Positions 1 to 6,344 of a stretch of DNA of 13,135 nt are shown here, piece by piece; the stretch's first letter is position 1; the number at the start of each line of letters is the position of its first letter. Source of the DNA: an uncultured Eubacteriales bacterium (lineage in GTDB: Bacteria > Bacillota > Clostridia > Oscillospirales > Acutalibacteraceae); NCBI GenBank assembly GCA_934476545.1, contig CAKSOB010000034.1, positions 1 through 13,135 of the forward strand, in the 5' to 3' direction. The notes below the pieces were generated by a model. The model did not search any database. It saw only the letters and a program-made list of their open reading frames with translations, and was not told the origin of the DNA. Position numbers and translations under genes: made by a program.

Positions 1-268
1 AATTTAATCGTTCTTCAGCCTGTCTTTGAACGCCTCCACCATTGCATTGCTGGCGACGGTAGAGGGCTTGAGGCTACAAAGCGATGAAGTCGCCGAAGGT
101 CATACTGAGGCTGCCTGTGGATTGGCTGATGAAGTCACACTCCTATTGAAGAGCTTCCCTTTTGGTAGCGAAGCTCTGTTTCTTCTTGTGAATGGTCTTG
201 CTCGTCCGGTCCGTTACCCGAATCTGAGACATCCAGCGACCAGTATCGCCGTCTTTTGTTACTGACAT
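1..268 (-). pseudogene. Decayed N-terminus of a tyrosine recombinase (integrase)
   Basis: Reading leftward from an ATG at 268-266, with a GAGGAAAG ribosome site just upstream, the frame gives MSVTKDGDTGRWMSQIRV and continues with KKKQSFATKREALQ. This resembles the arm-binding N-terminal domain of integrases from Tn1549/Tn916-like conjugative elements. Codon 42 is TAG (145-143), where such proteins usually carry a tryptophan. The same frame resumes with FISQSTGSLSMTFGDFIAL and stops again at TAG 76-74. Another frame is open from 75 to 4 (ends FKDRLKND), so a frameshift or deletion junction near 75 is likely. No catalytic domain is visible before the window edge. The family call is from memory of the motif; the stops are read directly. 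Confidence 0.7.
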
Positions 269-308
269 TTTTCTTCTTTCCTCAAGAATTAGGCTTTGAT
301 GGGATTAT

Positions 309-461
309 TCACTCGGTATGCTCGCTTTTTCTGGAGTCCTTTTCCAGAAACTTTGTCCGTTTTGTGATCCGTTCATCGCAATCAAGCTCCTCCGGCTCCG
401 TGCATTTGATTGCGTTCACGGCATAGGTAACAGAACCCGGGCGAGTGCCGCTAAAAGGGCT
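309..461 (-). pseudogene. Short remnant reading frame upstream of the integrase remnant
   Basis: On the minus strand, directly after the histidine-kinase stop (464-462), the same frame stays open for 50 codons, to TGA at 311-309. It includes TRPGSVTYAVNAIKC and an acidic/basic tail ending KSEHTE. It has no ATG start, ends about 40 bases before the integrase-remnant start, and is not clearly a known family. It looks like the C-terminal part of a small accessory gene that once preceded the integrase in a mobile element and was cut when the kinase gene came to lie beside it. It could also be chance: 50 codons without a stop in GC-moderate DNA is only mildly unusual. Confidence 0.3.
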
Positions 462-1601
462 TTAGGGATTCGGTGATTGTTGTGCCGGTATCTCTACCGT
501 GATGGTGGTACCCTTGTTCGAGCTTTCCTCCACCCAGACAGAGCCGCCGTGGAGATTGGCAATCTCCCACACCAGAGAAAGTCCCAGTCCCGCACCGCCA
601 TACTCCCGGCTGCGGGACTTATCTACCCGGAAGAAGGGATGGAAGATGCTGCGTTGATACGCCTTCGGGATGCCGCATCCGGTGTCGGAAACACGAATCA
701 GGAGCTTTTTCGGCTCCTGTGTAACGCAGACCCGCACCGAGCCGCCCGAACGATTGTACTTGACGGCGTTTTCCGTCAGGTTAAAGAGTAGACGGTAGAT
801 CAGCGCGTCGCTGCCGGTCAGGATGCCGTCACCCTCCCGATCCAGTGTGATGCCGTTCTTCTCCGCCAACGGCGCAAGATCCGTGAAGATCTCCTCGATC
901 ATGGGAGCGAGCTGGAGTTGCTCGTTCCGCGCCACCTGCTGCAGATTGCTCATTTCCAACAACGTCTTGGTCATCTGGGTCAGCCGCTCCGTCTGCTCTC
1001 GCAAAAGGGCGAGAAACTTCGCTGTTTCCGGCAACACGTCGGGATGCTCTGCGGAAAACAGCTCCAACTGTGCCTGCATCAGTGCCAGCGGCGTGCGCAG
1101 CTCGTGGGCGGCGTTACCGGTGAACTGCCGCTGGGCGGCAAAGGCATTGTTCAACCGCTCCAGCATCTGGTTGAAGGAGTGGCTAAGCTTCCGGAACTCA
1201 GGAAGAACATTTTCATCGATTCGCATATCCGCCAGATTGTTTAGCTGCACCTTTTCCACCTGCGAGGCAAAGCTGCGCAGGGGCTTCAGGGCGCGTCCGC
1301 TGACAAAGTAGGCAAGGACACCGCTCAATACCGTTACTACAGCCGTGATGTACCAGTTGGTCATGCAGAATTCCTCCTGCGCACCGTTAACCATGATAGT
1401 GACCTCCTGCCCAATCCCCGCTGTTTCTGGGTCAAAGAAGGCGGGCTCGCCGCTGATGGTATAGCCCTGAATGGATTCTCCGATGGAATCCATATAGTGG
1501 ACACCGGAGGAGCAGATCAGCAGATTCATGGCAATGCAGGTGACACCGATGAGCAGAACGGTCATCAGCGTGATGCGCCACTGCAAAGAAAGGCGCTTCA
1601 T
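462..1601 (-). CDS. Two-component sensor histidine kinase, HAMP type
   Basis: A 379-residue membrane kinase that should phosphorylate the regulator encoded just upstream. TM1 is about residues 10-30, a short extracytoplasmic loop covers about 31-81, and TM2 is about 83-103. HAMP follows at 103-155. The H-box is AAHELRTPLA with phosphoacceptor His166. The ATP-binding domain has N-box NLTENAVKYN (Asn278), G1 DTGCGIP (306-312) and G2 GGAGLGL. All motifs of an active kinase are present. Its ATG overlaps the regulator stop by 4 bp (ATGA), so the two are translationally coupled. The outer loop is too short for a classic ligand-binding domain and is bracketed by Cys30 and Cys79, which may matter given the divergent thiol-redox operon. 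The ligand is unknown. Confidence 0.95.
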   Translation of the reverse strand: MKRLSLQWRITLMTVLLIGVTCIAMNLLICSSGVHYMDSIGESIQGYTISGEPAFFDPETAGIGQEVTIMVNGAQEEFCMTNWYITAVVTVLSGVLAYFVSGRALKPLRSFASQVEKVQLNNLADMRIDENVLPEFRKLSHSFNQMLERLNNAFAAQRQFTGNAAHELRTPLALMQAQLELFSAEHPDVLPETAKFLALLREQTERLTQMTKTLLEMSNLQQVARNEQLQLAPMIEEIFTDLAPLAEKNGITLDREGDGILTGSDALIYRLLFNLTENAVKYNRSGGSVRVCVTQEPKKLLIRVSDTGCGIPKAYQRSIFHPFFRVDKSRSREYGGAGLGLSLVWEIANLHGGSVWVEESSNKGTTITVEIPAQQSPNP

Positions 1602-2275
1602 GCTTCCTCGCCTCCTATCATATATCCCTCGCCAATACGGTTGCGGATGGGGTCGTAGCCCAGCGCAGCGCGGAGCTTCTTGCGCAGAGCAGAGATGTGA
1701 ACACGAATGGAGTTGCTGAAATTATCCACGCTGTTGTCCCAGACATGGTCCATCAGCTCCTCCTGACTTACCGGCCTTCCCTGATGCACCATTAGATATT
1801 CCAAAATTCCCGTTTCCTTACGGGTCAGCGTTATCGCCTGCCCGTTGACGGAAGCAGACCGTGCCCGTGTATCAAAGGAAAGATCTCCGCAAGTCAGCAC
1901 CACATCCTGCTGCGTGAACTGCCGTAGGGTCAGGCTGCGGATGCGCGCCTCCAGCTCTGCCAAATGAAAGGGCTTTGACAGATAGTCATTGGCGCCGGCA
2001 TCTAGCCCCTCCACCTTGTCCTCCACCTCGCCACGGGCGGAGAGGATCAATACCCGCGTTTCTCGGTCAGTCTGCCGCATCGTGCGCAGTACCTCCATAC
2101 CGTCCTTGCCCGGCAGGTTTAAATCCAGAAGAACCAGATCGTATTTCTCTACCCCCAACAGCTCCAACGCTTTTTCTCCGTCGTAGCAGTAATCCACACT
2201 ATAGGCCAAGCGCCGCAGGCTGCGAACAATCGTTTCGCACAGGGCGCGTTCGTCTTCAATTACTAAAAGGTGCAT
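1598..2275 (-). CDS. Response regulator, OmpR/PhoB family
   Basis: A 225-residue DNA-binding regulator. The receiver domain (1-115) has the acidic pocket Glu7/Asp8, phosphoacceptor Asp51 in LLDLNLPGKDG, switch Ser79 and Lys101 in SKPF. The winged-helix domain (about 125-222) carries the typical SIRVHISALRKKL recognition helix and the GEGYMI C-terminal hairpin. The start has a good AGGAGGG site 6-8 bases upstream. It heads a minus-strand operon with the kinase. It diverges from the redox operon across a 130-base region holding two -10 boxes and a repeated TTAA element, so autoregulation plus control of the redox genes is likely (inference). It is equally similar at motif level to VanR, CutR and other OmpR regulators, so no symbol is given. 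Confidence 0.95.
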   Translation of the reverse strand: MHLLVIEDERALCETIVRSLRRLAYSVDYCYDGEKALELLGVEKYDLVLLDLNLPGKDGMEVLRTMRQTDRETRVLILSARGEVEDKVEGLDAGANDYLSKPFHLAELEARIRSLTLRQFTQQDVVLTCGDLSFDTRARSASVNGQAITLTRKETGILEYLMVHQGRPVSQEELMDHVWDNSVDNFSNSIRVHISALRKKLRAALGYDPIRNRIGEGYMIGGEEA

Positions 2276-2307
2276 ATAAGCCCTCCTTATTTTATTTTTT
2301 AATTTTG

Positions 2308-2313
2308 ATTATA
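2308..2313 (-). promoter_or_regulatory. -10 box for the response regulator-kinase operon
   Basis: On the minus strand the sequence is TATAAT (plus 2308-2313), a perfect consensus, with predicted transcription start near 2301 and the AGGAGGG site about 20 bases further on. No good -35 hexamer lies 16-18 bases upstream, which fits a promoter that depends on a bound activator. Confidence 0.6.
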
Positions 2314-2329
2314 GTAAAAATGGATAAAG

Positions 2330-2353
2330 TTTGCGTTAAATTTTGTTCTTAAC
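2330..2353. promoter_or_regulatory. Candidate operator between the divergent operons
   Basis: GTTAA (2335-2339) and TTAAC (2349-2353) form a palindrome with a 9-base spacer centred at 2344. The same stretch also reads as an imperfect direct repeat, TTTGCGTTAA / TTTGTTCTTAA, about 12-13 bases apart, the arrangement OmpR-family regulators usually bind. The centre lies 31 bases from the minus-strand -10 box and 32 bases from the plus-strand one, i.e. near -43 for both. Binding by the neighbouring regulator is inference. Confidence 0.45.
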
Positions 2354-2372
2354 AGGAATTTTACCCCCCTTG

Positions 2373-2381
2373 TGCTATGAT
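2373..2381 (+). promoter_or_regulatory. Extended -10 promoter of the redox operon
   Basis: TGCTATGAT is an extended -10 (TGn plus TATGAT at 2376-2381). The position of the -35 (CAGGAA, 17 bases upstream) is poor, so activation by a factor bound at about 2330-2353 is plausible. The predicted start is near 2388, about 18 bases before the first ATG. Confidence 0.5.
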
Positions 2382-2405
2382 GAATGCAGAAAAACGGAAA
2401 GGGTG

Positions 2406-2576
2406 ATGAACTTGAAAAGGGCGATGAACTTCGGCCATGGGAAAAAGGCAGTGGCGCAGGTTGTGTTTTTGGTTGCCGGAGTTGCCATGCTATGTTTTGG
2501 TATTTGGCGCGGAGAGGCGGTGACGGTTTTGAGCAAAGCGATAAAATTATGTTTGGAGTGTGTAGGGATTGGCTAA
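2406..2576 (+). CDS. Small CXXC membrane protein, CD1871A-like
   Basis: Starting at ATG 2406 after a GGAAAGGG site, this gives a 56-residue protein: a short basic N-terminus, one hydrophobic segment (about 15-34), the sequence GIWRGEA, and the C-terminal end KLCLECVGIG with Cys49 and Cys52. This matches the small 'CD1871A family CXXC motif-containing' proteins of Clostridia, which are known mostly as neighbours of 4Fe-4S membrane proteins. A second ATG at 2427 is also possible. The stop overlaps the TTG start of the next gene by 8 bp. The role is not established. The terminal CXXC next to a membrane polyferredoxin suggests a thiol-disulfide relay at the membrane (inference). Confidence 0.8.
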   Translation: MNLKRAMNFGHGKKAVAQVVFLVAGVAMLCFGIWRGEAVTVLSKAIKLCLECVGIG

Positions 2577-3759
2577 GAAATTTTCGGGTGTCTCACAGTT
2601 TCTATCCCGCTTTCGGGGATGGTTTCAGGCGGGGGCTGCTTTATTGACGAACCTGCACCTGCCAAATTTCCTTAAGGGCGGGCTTTACCAGGGAGCAGGA
2701 AAAGCCGTTTGTGTGCCGGGATTGAACTGCTACTCCTGTCCGGGGGCATCCGGCGCTTGTCCCATCGGAGCCTTTCAGGCGGTGGTGGGCTCATCAAAAT
2801 TCGGCTTCTCCTATTATATCACAGGATTTCTCATTTTGCTTGGTGTTTTGCTGGGACGCTTTATTTGTGGATTTTTGTGCCCTTTTGGCTGGTTTCAGGA
2901 ATTGCTGCACAAAATCCCCTTTAAAAAGTTTTCCACAAAAAGGCTGAAGCCTCTGAGATATCTGAAATATGCCGTACTGTTGGTTATGGTATTTCTTCTC
3001 CCACTGCTTTTGGTAAACGATGTGGGAATGGGCGACCCGTTTTTCTGCAAGTACCTCTGCCCACAGGGCGTGCTAGAGGGGGCAATCCCACTGTCCTTTG
3101 TAAATTCCGGCATTCGGTCGGCGCTGGGCGCGCTCTTCACATGGAAGCTCAGCATTCTGATTGCACTAATGGTACTGAGCGTGATGTTCTATCGCCCGTT
3201 TTGCAAATGGTTGTGTCCGCTGGGTGCGTTCTACGCATTGCTGAACAAGGTGTCTCTGTTTCAAATGAAGGTGGACAAGAATAAGTGCGTTTCCTGCGGG
3301 AAATGCGCCAAAGCTTGTAAGATGGATGTGGATGTAACAAAAACACCCAACCATACGGAGTGCATCCGATGCGGGATGTGTATTCGTGCCTGCCCAACCA
3401 ATGCTGTACGCTTCCGATACGGGATGGGAAGCGGGAAAGATAAGATTGTTGAAAAAGATAACGTCGAAAAAGATACTGTCGTTGCGGTGGAAATTCCGCA
3501 GAAAACAACGGAAAAAATAAGAAGGAGGAATCAGCATGAGCAGAAAGAAGCGATTGATGTCGGTATCGGTTGCGCCTCCTCTGTCTGCTTGTCTACCGGA
3601 AAGATAGATAAAGACGGGGAAAGAATGCAGTTTGATAGGACGGCGAAAGGCAGATGTATGTGCGGTGTGGACAGCAGCTGTAAGAAAGACGGTATATGTA
3701 TGGGCGGCTGTACATACAACAAAGATGATAGAAATGGAAAGGATGAAAATAAGTTATGA
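2569..3759 (+). CDS. Membrane 4Fe-4S polyferredoxin, NapH/YccM-like, with Cys-rich tail
   Basis: A 396-residue protein starting at TTG 2569 (GGAG at 2555-2558), coupled by overlap to the CXXC gene. Cys48/54/57/64 precede the membrane part. Three CxxxCP motifs follow: Cys100/104, Cys160/164 and Cys212/216, typical of NapH/RdxA/YccM membrane iron-sulfur proteins. Two classic ferredoxin clusters follow, Cys240/243/246/250 and Cys265/268/271/275. About five hydrophobic segments are visible. Family members move electrons across or at the membrane. The conserved part ends near residue 286. The remaining 110 residues are charged and then Cys-rich (Cys335, 340, 363, 365, 371, 377, 381). That tail reads through a strong ribosome site and may be a separate or frameshifted gene; see the findings. 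Confidence 0.85.
   Translation: MAKKFSGVSQFLSRFRGWFQAGAALLTNLHLPNFLKGGLYQGAGKAVCVPGLNCYSCPGASGACPIGAFQAVVGSSKFGFSYYITGFLILLGVLLGRFICGFLCPFGWFQELLHKIPFKKFSTKRLKPLRYLKYAVLLVMVFLLPLLLVNDVGMGDPFFCKYLCPQGVLEGAIPLSFVNSGIRSALGALFTWKLSILIALMVLSVMFYRPFCKWLCPLGAFYALLNKVSLFQMKVDKNKCVSCGKCAKACKMDVDVTKTPNHTECIRCGMCIRACPTNAVRFRYGMGSGKDKIVEKDNVEKDTVVAVEIPQKTTEKIRRRNQHEQKEAIDVGIGCASSVCLSTGKIDKDGERMQFDRTAKGRCMCGVDSSCKKDGICMGGCTYNKDDRNGKDENKL
3522..3607 (+). other. Internal ribosome site and start in a second frame within the polyferredoxin tail
   Basis: A strong AAGGAGG (3522-3528) stands 7 bases before ATG 3536, in the +1 frame relative to the polyferredoxin. The frame begins MSRKKRLMSVSVA and stops at TAG 3605, 23 codons. 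The +1 frame also has TAA at 3518-3520 just before the ribosome site, the usual layout of a gene junction. In the long frame the ribosome site is read as Arg-Arg-Arg (318-320). It may be the true end of one gene and the start of another, disturbed by indels. Whether it is translated cannot be told from the sequence. Confidence 0.4.
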
Positions 3760-4784
3760 AAAAAACAAAGTTTACAAAACGATTACTGGTGGTGCTGATG
3801 GCCTCTATGCTGGCACTGTCTTTGGCAGCCTGCGGAGAAAAGGGCAGCGAGGACAAGACGGATAAGTCAGGCAGCAAAAGCACAACGAGCAATATGAGCA
3901 ACGGCACCGCTTCTATGACCGGCGAACCGAAGAACGCCGAGGAAGCGTTGGCCATGCACAAAGAGCTGATGGCACAGGAGAAGGAAATCCTGTCGAAAAA
4001 TACCAAGCTTTGGGAAAAGGTCTTTTTGGCGGCAGATAAGGGCATGACCATGCAGGAGGATTTCAAAAACTACGGCGACTTCCTCCTTCAGACCATCGAC
4101 TCCATCAAAGATCAGTTTACGGCAGATGAGCTAAAGCTTCTGCAAAGCGAAGGAGAGAAGGTTCGTGACATTGAAGAAAAGCTGACCATGCTGGAGAAAA
4201 AATATCCTGAGGTGGCTCAGAAATCGATAGACGGCGATATGAGTATGCCGGCAGACGACAACAACATGAGCAAGCCTGAGGATGGCAATATGAGCAAGGC
4301 TCCCGATAACAACAATATGCAAAAGTTCCCTTCCTTTGAGGGCAAGGATTTGGACGGAAACGAGGTGAAAAGTGACAAGCTGTTCTCCGGCAATGCCGTT
4401 ACCGTAGTGAACTTCTGGTTCACAACCTGTAACCCTTGCGTAGAAGAGCTTGGAGAGCTGGACGCTTTGAATAAGGAGCTTGAAAAGAAGGGCGGTTCCC
4501 TCATTGGCGTCAACTCCTTTACGTTGGACGGCGATGAAAAGGCCATTGCCGATGCCAAGGATGTGCTGATGAAGAAGGGTGCAACCTATAAAAATGTGTA
4601 TTTTGGCTCCGGTGGCGAGGCAGGGAAGTTTGTTGAAAATGTGTATGCTTATCCCACTACCTATGTAGTTGACCGCAACGGCAACATCGTCGGCGATCCC
4701 ATTGTAGGCGCCATCACCGGAAAATCTCAAATGGAAACACTGAAAGCGCTCATCGACAAGACCATCGCAGCTGATAAAGGCTAA
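3756..4784 (+). CDS. TlpA-like thioredoxin-fold lipoprotein with Met-rich linker
   Basis: A 342-residue exported lipoprotein. The signal peptide ends in the lipobox LAAC with lipidated Cys26. A low-complexity, Lys-rich segment follows, then a predicted helical region (about 60-155). A linker with repeats such as NNMSKPEDGNMSK (Met162, 164, 171, 179, 188) leads to a C-terminal redoxin domain (about 190-342). The active site is TTCNPC (Cys225, Cys228), with cis-proline Pro300 in YAYPTTYVVD. Family members reduce periplasmic or surface disulfides with electrons from a membrane donor. The ATG overlaps the preceding stop (ATGA), so the order polyferredoxin then thiol carrier is maintained by coupling. 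Its likely client is the MsrAB lipoprotein two genes downstream (inference from context and from pneumococcal Etrx-MsrAB systems). Confidence 0.88.
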   Translation: MKKTKFTKRLLVVLMASMLALSLAACGEKGSEDKTDKSGSKSTTSNMSNGTASMTGEPKNAEEALAMHKELMAQEKEILSKNTKLWEKVFLAADKGMTMQEDFKNYGDFLLQTIDSIKDQFTADELKLLQSEGEKVRDIEEKLTMLEKKYPEVAQKSIDGDMSMPADDNNMSKPEDGNMSKAPDNNNMQKFPSFEGKDLDGNEVKSDKLFSGNAVTVVNFWFTTCNPCVEELGELDALNKELEKKGGSLIGVNSFTLDGDEKAIADAKDVLMKKGATYKNVYFGSGGEAGKFVENVYAYPTTYVVDRNGNIVGDPIVGAITGKSQMETLKALIDKTIAADKG

Positions 4785-4817
4785 GGCGAACGGCAGAATT
4801 TTGAAAAGGAGGCTCCC

Positions 4818-5051
4818 ATGAAGAAAAAAATATGTAAGCTGTCAGGCATTCTGATTCCCGTCATATTGACCTTGTTCGGTATGGTCGGAGGCTGGCTGTA
4901 CTATCGCTATGTGGGCTGTGCCACAGGAGCCTGCGCCATTACATCCAATCCGTGGTCTACTTCCGGCTTGGGCGGCGCTTTCGGGCTGCTTCTGGGGCTT
5001 GTCCTGCGGCCAAGCGGCGAGAAGTGCCACACCACCGAAAGCGCAGAGTAA
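4818..5051 (+). CDS. DUF6132-like small membrane protein
   Basis: A 77-residue protein with strong AAGGAGG 5 bases upstream of the ATG. It has a hydrophobic segment (about 9-29), the signature GCATGACAITSNPWSTSG (Cys34 and Cys39) and a second glycine-rich hydrophobic segment (about 50-64). The GC.TG.C.ITSNP motif is what I know from DUF6132 proteins, whose function is not established. Placement between a thioredoxin-like lipoprotein and MsrAB, and two cysteines at a predicted membrane surface, suggest a part in the same thiol chain. The downstream gene starts 37 bases after its stop. Confidence 0.75.
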   Translation: MKKKICKLSGILIPVILTLFGMVGGWLYYRYVGCATGACAITSNPWSTSGLGGAFGLLLGLVLRPSGEKCHTTESAE

Positions 5052-5088
5052 TCCGACTTTTCTCGTAAGCAGAAAGGAGGAGTACACC

Positions 5089-6192
5089 ATGTATCGGAGC
5101 GTATTACCGCTTCTTTTAGCTGCGGGACTGTTGTTGAGCGGCTGCACGGCCGGGCAGAAAAAAGAAGCACAGGAAACGAAATTGACCGAACAGTCCTCTG
5201 ATATGTCCGGTGAGGAGCGTGTGTATATGGATACAACGGAAAATGTCATCTATCTGGCAGGCGGCTGTTTTTGGGGAATGGAAAAGCTGATGCAGTCCAT
5301 TCCCGGCGTCATCGACGCACAGAGCGGCTATGCCAACGGTACCGGTGAGGCAGATGCCAACTATCAGACCGTCATCAAGGGCGGTACCGGATTTCGAGAA
5401 ACCGTGCGGGTGGAGTATGACCCCCAACAGGTGAGCCTTGATGCACTGCTTTTGGCGTATTTTTATGTAATTGACCCTACGGTGGAAAATCGGCAGGGTA
5501 ACGACGTTGGAAGCCAATATCAGACAGGCATTTACTACACCAACGACAAAGCCAAAAAGACGGTGGAGCGCATCGCAGAAATTGAGCGTGGGCGCAGCGA
5601 AAAGTTCTTTGTTGAAACAGGTCCGCTGAAAAACTATTTTCTCGCTGAGGAGTATCATCAGGATTATCTGGATAAGAATCCGGGCGGCTACTGCCATATT
5701 CCGAAAGAGGAGATGGAGCTGTTCTCAAAGCTCCGCATAGACCCGGGTGATTATAAAAAGCCCGCTGCGGAGTCAATTCGTGACAAGCTGACGGAGGAGC
5801 AGTACCGTATTACACAGGAAAGTGGCACGGAACACGCCTTTACAGGCGAGTTCTGGGATAAGTTTGAAAAAGGCATTTATGTGGATGTTGTAACCGGTGA
5901 GCCGCTCTTTTCCTCCGCAGATAAATTCAAAAGCTCCTGCGGTTGGCCCGCCTTTGCAAAGCCCATAGAAGCGCCCGCCGTGGTGGAAATAGAGGACAAC
6001 AGCTATGGTATGCGCCGCACAGAGGTGCGCAGCCGCACGGGAGATTCCCACCTCGGTCATGTATTTACCGGCGATTCGGAATCGCCTAACGGCGTGCGCT
6101 ACTGCATAAACAGCGCATCCCTCCGCTTTGTGCCTTATGCGAAGATGGAAGCCGAGGGCTACGGATACCTTCTATCCCTGTTTGATGAATAA
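5089..6192 (+). CDS. msrAB: Peptide-methionine sulfoxide reductase MsrA-MsrB fusion, lipoprotein
   Basis: A 367-residue fusion that reduces both S- and R-methionine sulfoxide in proteins. The start is ATG 5089, chosen because AAGGAGG (5074-5080) precedes it and a lipoprotein signal follows directly (LLLSGC, Cys19). The frame is open further upstream but there it lies inside the DUF6132 gene. The MsrA domain (about 52-210) has GGCFWGME with catalytic Cys60 and resolving Cys202 in GGYCHI. The MsrB domain (about 232-360) has CGWPAF (Cys284, resolving), DSHLGHVF and RYCINSASLRF (catalytic Cys339). The zinc-type CxxC pairs of other MsrB proteins are not seen. The lipid anchor puts it outside the cytoplasm, where it needs an exported thiol donor, probably the TlpA-like lipoprotein of the same operon. 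Confidence 0.95.
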   Translation: MYRSVLPLLLAAGLLLSGCTAGQKKEAQETKLTEQSSDMSGEERVYMDTTENVIYLAGGCFWGMEKLMQSIPGVIDAQSGYANGTGEADANYQTVIKGGTGFRETVRVEYDPQQVSLDALLLAYFYVIDPTVENRQGNDVGSQYQTGIYYTNDKAKKTVERIAEIERGRSEKFFVETGPLKNYFLAEEYHQDYLDKNPGGYCHIPKEEMELFSKLRIDPGDYKKPAAESIRDKLTEEQYRITQESGTEHAFTGEFWDKFEKGIYVDVVTGEPLFSSADKFKSSCGWPAFAKPIEAPAVVEIEDNSYGMRRTEVRSRTGDSHLGHVFTGDSESPNGVRYCINSASLRFVPYAKMEAEGYGYLLSLFDE

Positions 6193-6202
6193 GTTTGTGT
6201 TC

Positions 6203-6219
6203 TCCGATAATATATCGGA
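6203..6219 (+). other. Short hairpin after msrAB
   Basis: TCCGAT-AATAT-ATCGGA, a perfect 6-bp stem just after the msrAB stop. No T run follows, so it is not an intrinsic terminator itself. It may protect the transcript 3' end or be chance. Confidence 0.3.
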
Positions 6220-6267
6220 TAGTGCCCCAATTGGTTTGCAACGAAACCCCTAAATTGCATAATTTTT

Positions 6268-6305
6268 AAGGCTTTCATCCTTTTTTGGACGGAAGCCTTT
6301 TCTTT
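6268..6305 (+). terminator. Intrinsic terminator of the redox operon
   Basis: AAGGCTT (6268-6274) pairs with AAGCCTT (6293-6299). An inner TCC/GGA pairing and a T6 loop complete the stem, and TTTCTTT follows. It lies 76 bases after the msrAB stop and ends the plus-strand operon. Confidence 0.8.
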
Positions 6306-6339
6306 AATATAAGAAAACAGCTCCCGGCTGGTAGCTGTT
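6303..6339 (-). terminator. Intrinsic terminator of the udg-lipoprotein operon
   Basis: On the minus strand AACAGCT (plus 6339-6333) pairs with AGCTGTT (plus 6322-6316), with inner CC/GG pairs and a TTTTCTTATATT tail. It starts 5 bases after the lipoprotein stop and sits back to back with the plus-strand terminator. Confidence 0.75.
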
Positions 6340-6344
6340 CACAA

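Noticed and set aside
328..350. Inverted repeat TTTCTGGA / TCCAGAAA as terminator for the kinase operon
   Set aside because: The stem is perfect but no T run follows on either strand in the needed direction, so it is not called a terminator.
4131..4730. Long minus-strand open frame opposite the TlpA-like gene
   Set aside because: The plus-strand protein has a lipobox, CNPC site and cis-Pro in a continuous frame; the antisense frame has no recognisable motif or ribosome site.
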